DNA of 55,632 nt, taken from NCBI GenBank assembly GCA_017546785.1, contig JAFYRW010000005.1:1-55632 (forward strand), written 5' to 3'. The DNA is from Bacteroidaceae bacterium. Lineage in GTDB: Bacteria; Bacteroidota; Bacteroidia; Bacteroidales; Bacteroidaceae. The first letter of the stretch is position 1; each line of letters begins with the position of its first letter. Below the pieces are notes generated by a model. That model was not told the DNA's origin and did not search any database. It worked only from the letters and a program-made list of their open reading frames with translations. Positions 50,100 to 55,632 of the stretch are shown here, one piece after another. The translations under genes were made by a program, and so were the position numbers.

Positions 50100-50960
50100 A
50101 TGAGACAATTAAAAATTACAAAAAGTATCACAAACCGCGAAAGCGCTTCGCTCGACAAGTACTTGCAAGAGATTGGCCGTGAAGACCTTATAACAGTAGA
50201 AGAAGAGGTTGAATTGGCGCAAAGAATTCGCAAGGGTGACCGCATTGCGCTTGAGAAACTGACAAGAGCCAATTTACGTTTTGTCGTTTCTGTTGCTAAA
50301 CAGTATCAGAATCAGGGATTGAGTTTGCCCGACCTTATCAATGAGGGTAATCTAGGACTTATAAAAGCAGCAGAGAAATTCGATGAGACACGTGGTTTTA
50401 AGTTCATAAGTTACGCTGTTTGGTGGATTAGACAATCAATTCTTCAGGCTCTTGCAGAGCAGTCGAGAATTGTGCGCTTGCCTTTGAACCAGGTAGGTTC
50501 GTTGAATAAGATTAGCAAGGCACTCTCAAAGTTTGAACAAGAAAATGAGCGTCGTCCATCGGCTGAGGAACTTGCCGATCAGTTGGATCTTCCGGTTGAT
50601 AAGGTGGTAGATTCGTTGAAAGTATCGGGTAGACACATTTCGGTTGATGCACCGTTCGTTGATGGTGAGGACAATAGTTTGCTCGACGTGCTTGTGAATG
50701 ACGATTCACCTATGGCCGATAACTTGTTGGTTAATGAGTCGCTGTCACGTGAGATTGATCGCGCCCTCTCGACACTATCCGACCGCGAAAAGGAGATTAT
50801 CCAGATGTTCTTCGGTATCGGAATGCAGGAAATGACTCTCGAGGAGATTGGCGACAGATTCGGATTGACACGTGAGCGTGTAAGACAGATTAAAGAGAAA
50901 GCTATTCGCCGTTTGAAACAGAATCAACGTAACAAATTGTTGAAATCCTATTTAGGATAA
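50100..50960 (+). CDS. rpoD: Primary sigma factor RpoD (Bacteroidota SigA type)
   Basis: Housekeeping sigma factor; it recognises the TAnnTTTG-type promoters seen throughout this window. Start at 50100 ([22 protein letters not shown]), where Bacteroidota homologues begin; the frame is open further upstream but crosses the promoter box. The 286 residues lack region 1.1. Regions present: 1.2 ([10 protein letters not shown]), 2 ([39 protein letters not shown], then [15 protein letters not shown] for -7 melting), 3 (about 130-210), and 4 with helix-turn-helix [28 protein letters not shown]. Monocistronic, ended by a perfect palindrome. Confidence 0.98.
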   Translation: MRQLKITKSITNRESASLDKYLQEIGREDLITVEEEVELAQRIRKGDRIALEKLTRANLRFVVSVAKQYQNQGLSLPDLINEGNLGLIKAAEKFDETRGFKFISYAVWWIRQSILQALAEQSRIVRLPLNQVGSLNKISKALSKFEQENERRPSAEELADQLDLPVDKVVDSLKVSGRHISVDAPFVDGEDNSLLDVLVNDDSPMADNLLVNESLSREIDRALSTLSDREKEIIQMFFGIGMQEMTLEEIGDRFGLTRERVRQIKEKAIRRLKQNQRNKLLKSYLG

Positions 50961-50980
50961 TTTTAAGGGTAATATCTGAC

Positions 50981-51006
50981 GGGTTGCGCTTTAAAGCGCA
51001 ACCCGA
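50981..51006 (+). terminator. Terminator of rpoD, perfect 26-bp palindrome
   Basis: CGGGTTGCGCTTT (50981-50993) with its exact complement (50994-51006), then ATTTTGTT. Twenty bases behind the rpoD stop. Confidence 0.88.
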
Positions 51007-51054
51007 TTTTGTTAAAAGATAATACAAATTTTTATTGTAACGCCTAATTTTACT

Positions 51055-51062
51055 AACTTTGC
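51055..51062 (+). promoter_or_regulatory. -7 promoter box (TAACTTTG) of the C11 protease operon
   Basis: Plus-strand TAACTTTG, exact TAnnTTTG match, 46 bases before the 51108 ATG. Confidence 0.6.
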
Positions 51063-51107
51063 AGAGTTCTTGCGCAGTGATGCTTGCGCGCTATTGATAA
51101 ATGTGAT

Positions 51108-51506
51108 ATGAAGAAACTGTTATTTATATTCGCGGCTCTCTTTGTTGCTCTGGCCGTGGTTAGAGCCGAGGAGAAGAATAAGGCCGATGAAAAGAAGGGT
51201 GTATATATCTTTGGAACATCTTTCTCTTTTTCCGATTCTATAGTTTACTTTACCGAGATTCAGTATCTCGAGGAGGTGCAGCTTGAGGATAAGACAAATT
51301 TTATCCCCTTCCGTCAGCACTATTCCTATGAGCTCAAGGATTTTATGTCCAAAGAGGGTATGCCCGGAAGAATCTCGGCTGTTTACTTTTCGCACAAGGA
51401 GTCGGATGTGAAAAAGAAAGAGGCCAAACTAAAAAAGAGGCTCGAAAAGAAGGATAAAAAGGTGGTGCGCTATCTTGGCAGCAAGTTCAAATTCACAAAA
51501 CCCTAA
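51108..51506 (+). CDS. Small secreted protein, unrecognised, 132 residues
   Basis: Start at 51108 gives MKKLLFIFAALFVALAVVRAE, a signal peptide without lipobox; upstream in-frame codons lack export character. The mature protein is highly charged. Its first part (KGVYIFGTSFSFSDSIVYFTEIQYLEEVQLE) looks beta-rich and its end is a Lys/Arg-rich helix (VKKKEAKLKKRLEKKDKKVVRYLG). I do not recognise a named family, though its build resembles small conserved Bacteroidales exported proteins. The stop lies seven bases before the clostripain-like protease start, so the two share a transcript and perhaps a task. Confidence 0.82.
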   Translation: MKKLLFIFAALFVALAVVRAEEKNKADEKKGVYIFGTSFSFSDSIVYFTEIQYLEEVQLEDKTNFIPFRQHYSYELKDFMSKEGMPGRISAVYFSHKESDVKKKEAKLKKRLEKKDKKVVRYLGSKFKFTKP

Positions 51507-51512
51507 GGAGTG

Positions 51513-52727
51513 ATGCGGGATATTTTTCTTAAGTTGTTATATCTTGCATTGCCGTTGGCATTGCTTGTCTCTTGTAGCGAAAATGGCCTGCCCGACGATG
51601 AGGGCAATGACGACGAGGCAAAGGCGGGTGCGCGTTCTACTCTGCTGGTGTATATGATGGCAGAGAATAATCTCGATTCGTTCGCGAAAAAAGACCTTGC
51701 AGAGATTTTTTTGGCTGCAAAGGATGTGCCGGCCGATTGTGATATGTTGGTCTTTCTCGACGGTATTTCTACTCCTTGTATCCTGCGCTATTATGCCGAA
51801 AAGGGAAAGTCTGCGTGCGATACTGTCTATAGATTCAAGAATGATTTCTATTCGAGCGATGCAAAGGAACTACAGGGTGTGCTCGATTATATATTCGAGG
51901 AGTATCCCACTGAGAGCTTGAACCTTGTGCTGTGGTCGCACGGCTCGGGTTGGATGAAATTCAATAAGGCAAAAAGCCGTTCCATAGGATACGACAATGG
52001 GGAGAATTCTCCTTCGTTCAGCCTTCCATCAAAGTCGTGCATCGATATAAAGGACCTTGCAAAAGTGCTTGGAGGCTTGTCGGTACCTATTGAGTATCTG
52101 ATGTTTGACGCTTGTCTGATGCAGTGCATAGAGGTTGTTTACGATCTTAGATATTGCTGTAAATATATTCTGGCTTCTCCGGCAGAGATTCCTGCAAATG
52201 GCGCTCCCTACGACAGGATGATTAAGGAGTTCTTTAAGGCTCAAATTGACCCGTATGCGCTTATGATGTCTTATGCCGATGGTTATCCTACTACCCGTGG
52301 CGTTCTTCTTTCGGTTATTGAATGTGTTCAGATAGATCAATTTGCCGAGACGATGGGAGGTTTTGTGCCTAAATATTTTAATGCGGAGAACAAGATAAAG
52401 ACGTCGAACCTCTTTGTGTATCTTAATAGGAACTATAAGACAATGCCCGAGTTCTTTGATATGAACGGAGTGGCAAAGAATGTTTTTGCGCCCGAAGATT
52501 ATGAGGTGTGGAAGAGCTCTCTGGACAAGATGATTGTCTGTTCGTTTGCTGCTGATTCTTGGGAGACGATGTATAGTTCTTCTTATGTCGCAACAACAGA
52601 TAGGGCGCAGTTCTGCGGAGTGTCAATGTATCTTCCTATAGAGGATAGCAAGCATTCTTCCTTTAACGATGATTTTGTGACGATTGATTGGTACAAGGTT
52701 GCCAATTGGGATATTGCCGGCTGGTGA
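51513..52727 (+). CDS. Clostripain-like (C11) cysteine protease lipoprotein
   Basis: Cysteine endopeptidase of family C11, usually cutting after Arg or Lys. Start at the ATG at 51513, with AAGGAG just upstream; a GTG three bases earlier is possible. Type II signal MRDIFLKLLYLALPLALLVSC lipidates Cys21, and the acid-rich SENGLPDDEGNDDE after it suits surface export. The catalytic pair is visible: H143 in LVLWSHGSGW and C201 in LMFDACLMQ, the second typical of the caspase-like fold. The 404 residues fit the single-chain lipoprotein members of gut Bacteroidales. Whether it self-cleaves like clostripain is not evident. Confidence 0.92.
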   Translation: MRDIFLKLLYLALPLALLVSCSENGLPDDEGNDDEAKAGARSTLLVYMMAENNLDSFAKKDLAEIFLAAKDVPADCDMLVFLDGISTPCILRYYAEKGKSACDTVYRFKNDFYSSDAKELQGVLDYIFEEYPTESLNLVLWSHGSGWMKFNKAKSRSIGYDNGENSPSFSLPSKSCIDIKDLAKVLGGLSVPIEYLMFDACLMQCIEVVYDLRYCCKYILASPAEIPANGAPYDRMIKEFFKAQIDPYALMMSYADGYPTTRGVLLSVIECVQIDQFAETMGGFVPKYFNAENKIKTSNLFVYLNRNYKTMPEFFDMNGVAKNVFAPEDYEVWKSSLDKMIVCSFAADSWETMYSSSYVATTDRAQFCGVSMYLPIEDSKHSSFNDDFVTIDWYKVANWDIAGW

Positions 52728-52751
52728 TAATTCCTGCGTCTTCCTCTCTTT

Positions 52752-55349
52752 TTAGAATTGTACGTGCAACTTTATTCTTATTCCGTGCTTGTCTATTCCC
52801 GGTCGGTCGCGATAGGTCAATCGATACACATAGTCTATTCTCAGCACTTTGAATATATTCTCAATGCCTGCGGCAACCTCCATATAAGGGGTTTTTCCTA
52901 ACCACATATCGGTTGTGTCCTGTCCGGGGAAGAGGAAAAGGTCGCCTGTGTTCGATGGGTCGGGGCGGTTCTTCTCGCTTAGATGGCCGTAGAATCCTCG
53001 GAAAGAGATTACCTCGCGGATATTGAGCTTGTTTACGTATGGTATGCGGTTGAATATCAATCCGTTCATATAGTAGGTCAAATACCACGACACATATTGG
53101 TCATTGAAGAATTCCATTGCGTTCATTAGCGCGAACGACTCGTCCTGTATGGTGTACGAGAGGTTGGCATTGGGGATTATGAGTAATGGAAAGGGTACTT
53201 TGTTCCATACTTTTCCGGCGTTTATTACGCAGTCGGTGTATCCGAATGCCGAGAACCAGAATCGTTTGCTGAAGCCTGCCTCGGTGTGGTGATAATTGTA
53301 TTTGCATCCAGCAATGCCTTTGAATCCTACGCGGTGCGATAGTGAGAATACGGGTACCTCGGGGTTCATTGGGTAGCGGTTCCACTTTGATTGGGTGAAC
53401 TTTTCCTTTGGTGCGTAGCGCAGGAAGAGTTCAATCTCGGACTGCATAAGGCTTTTTTCGGATATTGTCTCTGTCTTTCCGTCGATTAGTGTGGTGCGCT
53501 CAAAAGGAATGAAGCGGCTGCATATATCCTCGCGGTGTCTCAGTGTGAGTGCATACGAGAAGTGGTTGTGCAGCTCGTGAGTGTAGGTGAATTCTGCCTT
53601 TCTTGCGTATGCCAATTTGTCGTCCTTCTGACGCTTGAGACTTAAAATGAAATTGTCCTTGTTGGTGAAAAGGTAATTCTGACCATATTGGTATATGTCA
53701 CTCTCGCAGTGCAGGCGCAGAGAGTGAATGGGGAATTCGTTGGGGTGCTCTTTTTTCTCCTTGAACGAGTATTCGAGCTCTCCCATATATTTCCAGCGGT
53801 GGTCTCTTATTCCGTATGCTACGTAGAAGCGTCCGAAAAGGTGGGGGTTGAGGTAGGCCGACGACATTGCACCGACGCGCAGGCGAACGCCCTCGAGGGC
53901 ATTGTAGCTTATGGTGGTGTTTACGGGGCCATAGAACAGAGGAGGGCGATTCTCGCGTATGGGTACCCATCCGGTGAAGAGGAACGATACGCATTTTTCG
54001 GTCCAGTAGTAGAGCGGGTTGTTGCGCAGCTCTTTCATCATATCGGCAATGGAGAGCTCTTTCTCGCTTATGGTGCCTATACGATTTTCGGCCCAATATT
54101 CATCGTCACGCGTGGTCGAATTCTTCTCTTCGTAAATCTCGCCGGGGTAGGCGAGGATTTTTGTCGACATTTCGTCTTGCTCGAAGCTGTAGTTGTTGTA
54201 TTCTACGTGGCGGTTGGCATAGAATCCCTTTATTGCGTTCACCACCTTTAGCTCGGCAATGAGTGTTTCGGAGTTCAGTATTCTTGTGCCGTCATCGAGG
54301 CGGCTGAATTCCTGTCTTATGTTCAGATAGTCCACGAAATTCATATTTATATCGTGGGGGACATTCATCTGTACCAGCTTTATGAAGAATGTGGAGTCGT
54401 TGGTGACGTATATGTGTCCTGTGAATCCGAACGACTGCGAATTGAACGGGGTGAATGCAAGGTCGATGCACTCCTCTTCGTCTATTTTCACAGTGTCCAT
54501 AATGTAGTAGCGGTAGAACGATGTGCCTAATCGCGAAAGGGGGCTTACGAACTTGCTGCTGAATATGGATATATTGTCCTTGAAAATGTCTACGTCCTTG
54601 AATACCTCGGCGTATGCAGCCTCGAGTGTCTCGGCCGACAGCATATCATCGATTCCGTTTCTGCGGCGTGCTTTTACATACTGTCGCGACTTTTTGGGCG
54701 ACTTCTGGTGATAGTCGCTTCCTAACAGCTCTCTCGACAGCACGTGAAGGATTGGTTTGCCCGATATTAAAGATGTATCGATATATTGGTTGAGGAACGA
54801 GAAATTGCCGCTGAAGTGCTCCTCTTTGTTTGGGTCGAAATTGTTGAGCGCAATGCTCAGTTTTTCGTGACGGTCGCGGCTATAGAATGGCTTCTCCTCG
54901 GGGTTGTTGTCGTCGCGTCTCTTTATTATTGTCTCGACGAGGGTTACCGCGGGGTTGTCCTTGCGCGAATATTTCTCTTTTTTGGGTTTTATGGTTACCT
55001 CTTTTAATTCGTAGCGCTCGGGCTGCATAGATACGCTCTGTGGCATACGCAATTTTGAGGAGAGGGGAATTTTTACCTCTTTATATCCTAAACTCGAAAT
55101 TATGAGTGTGTCGCTTAGTTCGGGAGAATAGAAAGAGAAATTTCCCTCGTTGTCGGAACTGCAGCCGTGAGACTTGTTGCGTATTCTTACCGATGCGTAG
55201 GGGAGAGGCTCGTTTGTAAGGGCATCTTTAATATGGCCATATATACGATGGGTGCTGGCGTTGTTCTGTGCATCGGCATTGCTGACGAAGCTTGCAAACA
55301 GCGCTATAAATATATATATATATAATGTATATAGTCTTTTTGAACCCAT
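52752..55349 (-). CDS. DUF5686 outer-membrane protein with carboxypeptidase-like regulatory domain
   Basis: Predicted outer-membrane protein. Start at 55349 (MGSKRLYTLYIYIFIALFASFVSNADA) gives a signal peptide; the frame is open 21 codons further but crosses the TAAATTTG box. The 865 residues show a carboxypeptidase-regulatory-like domain (about 35-110; IYGHIKDALTNEPLPYASVRIRNK), a middle region typical of DUF5686 (VTLVETIIKRRDDNNPEE, SGNFSFLNQYIDTSLISGKPI, SRLGTSFYRYYIMDTVKIDEEECIDLAF), and a long C-terminal beta region ending DYVYRLTYRDRPGIDKHGIRIKLHVQF, a barrel with final aromatic residue. Function unknown. Part of the signal peptide is encoded by a (TA)7 tract. Confidence 0.9.
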   Translation of the reverse strand: MGSKRLYTLYIYIFIALFASFVSNADAQNNASTHRIYGHIKDALTNEPLPYASVRIRNKSHGCSSDNEGNFSFYSPELSDTLIISSLGYKEVKIPLSSKLRMPQSVSMQPERYELKEVTIKPKKEKYSRKDNPAVTLVETIIKRRDDNNPEEKPFYSRDRHEKLSIALNNFDPNKEEHFSGNFSFLNQYIDTSLISGKPILHVLSRELLGSDYHQKSPKKSRQYVKARRRNGIDDMLSAETLEAAYAEVFKDVDIFKDNISIFSSKFVSPLSRLGTSFYRYYIMDTVKIDEEECIDLAFTPFNSQSFGFTGHIYVTNDSTFFIKLVQMNVPHDINMNFVDYLNIRQEFSRLDDGTRILNSETLIAELKVVNAIKGFYANRHVEYNNYSFEQDEMSTKILAYPGEIYEEKNSTTRDDEYWAENRIGTISEKELSIADMMKELRNNPLYYWTEKCVSFLFTGWVPIRENRPPLFYGPVNTTISYNALEGVRLRVGAMSSAYLNPHLFGRFYVAYGIRDHRWKYMGELEYSFKEKKEHPNEFPIHSLRLHCESDIYQYGQNYLFTNKDNFILSLKRQKDDKLAYARKAEFTYTHELHNHFSYALTLRHREDICSRFIPFERTTLIDGKTETISEKSLMQSEIELFLRYAPKEKFTQSKWNRYPMNPEVPVFSLSHRVGFKGIAGCKYNYHHTEAGFSKRFWFSAFGYTDCVINAGKVWNKVPFPLLIIPNANLSYTIQDESFALMNAMEFFNDQYVSWYLTYYMNGLIFNRIPYVNKLNIREVISFRGFYGHLSEKNRPDPSNTGDLFLFPGQDTTDMWLGKTPYMEVAAGIENIFKVLRIDYVYRLTYRDRPGIDKHGIRIKLHVQF
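55310..55324. repeat. (TA)7 dinucleotide tract in a signal-peptide coding region
   Basis: Fifteen bases of pure alternating A/T lie within codons 9-13 of the DUF5686 gene (Leu-Tyr-Ile-Tyr-Ile). Gain or loss of one unit would shift the reading frame. Confidence 0.85.
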
Positions 55350-55367
55350 TCTTTTATTATGCGGCTG

Positions 55368-55375
55368 CAAATTTA
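55368..55375 (-). promoter_or_regulatory. -7 promoter box (TAAATTTG) of the DUF5686 gene
   Basis: Minus-strand TAAATTTG, exact TAnnTTTG match, 19 bases before the chosen ATG, which supports that start. Confidence 0.6.
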
Positions 55376-55632
55376 GGGATTTTTGCTCTACTAAACTGAA
55401 CTTTTTGGCCAATATTTCTCGAATATTATTTACAACAAATTTTTATTGGTAATATTTCTCCTTAATTGTTAATGAGTTATAAAAAATATATAAATTTTTC
55501 TCTAAAAAGCTTGTTTTGTATTTATAAAAGTTGTTACTTTGCAAAGTTTTCGCGCTACAACAACAGCGCTGTGAACAAAGTGCAAAATTGACAAAATGGT
55601 TAAGTGCTTGATTTAGAGCCCTGCGGAAAAAA
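55376..55632 (+). other. A/T-rich upstream region with promoter-like box at the window edge
   Basis: No gene fits before the window ends. A GTTACTTTGC at 55533-55542 is one base off the TAnnTTTG box. About 90 bases of untranslated-looking sequence follow, including AGCGCT repeats. It is probably the leader of a plus-strand gene or RNA starting beyond the edge. Confidence 0.35.

Noticed and set aside
1-55632. CRISPR arrays, insertion sequences, integrases, tRNA genes
   Set aside because: Read through on both strands; no regularly spaced repeats, transposase motifs, terminal inverted repeats or cloverleaf-type sequences were found.

Overview
The window looks like chromosomal DNA from a member of the order Bacteroidales (Bacteroidota). 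Three things point there: SusC/SusD pairs, a short (286-residue) primary sigma factor without an N-terminal extension, and many Bacteroidota -7 boxes (TAnnTTTG, plus a local TTCG variant) placed just upstream of genes on both strands. Closest flavour is Bacteroides/Prevotella-like; genus cannot be fixed from this sequence. No CRISPR array, transposase, integrase, tRNA or 16S/23S gene was seen. Most of the window is core metabolism and envelope genes; one polysaccharide utilisation locus is the main accessory block.

Layout. 1-3050: tail of one gene, a LolC/E-type permease and an unrecognised secreted protein. 3049-6980: MATE exporter and the rpiB/transketolase pair. 7308-10295: tex, facing a lipoprotein across a perfect 40-bp palindromic terminator. 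10422-14009: galactose operon galM-transporter-galK. 14314-17394: grpE-dnaJ-folC. 17599-20487: a Ser-type sulfatase with a DEAD-box helicase. 20484-21776: a lipoprotein that joins a lipocalin-like domain to a divergent SusD-like domain. 22006-25884: serC-serA-DUF1015-YigZ.

25945-40342 is the glycan locus: a sugar kinase of the BadF/NAGK type, a GH95 fucosidase with an AmpG-like transporter, and, divergently, a SusC-SusD pair with a 1253-residue GH85 endo-beta-N-acetylglucosaminidase. Together these suggest capture and breakdown of fucosylated N-glycans: GH85 cuts the chitobiose core, SusCD binds and imports the oligosaccharide, GH95 removes fucose, the MFS protein moves products across the inner membrane, and the kinase phosphorylates amino sugar. 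No regulator gene lies in the locus.

40480-47293: riboflavin synthase with a nitroreductase, marC, then a tight five-gene minus-strand envelope operon (DUF4199, GT2, DUF6452, DUF6048, ApbE) and a secreted protein with a sorting-type C-terminal tail. 47461-48147 holds two housekeeping RNA genes in tandem on the minus strand, SRP RNA and RNase P RNA, each with its own promoter box and terminator. 48451-55349: DegP protease, rpoD, a small secreted protein with a clostripain-like lipoprotein protease, and a DUF5686 outer-membrane protein whose signal peptide is encoded across a (TA)7 tract.
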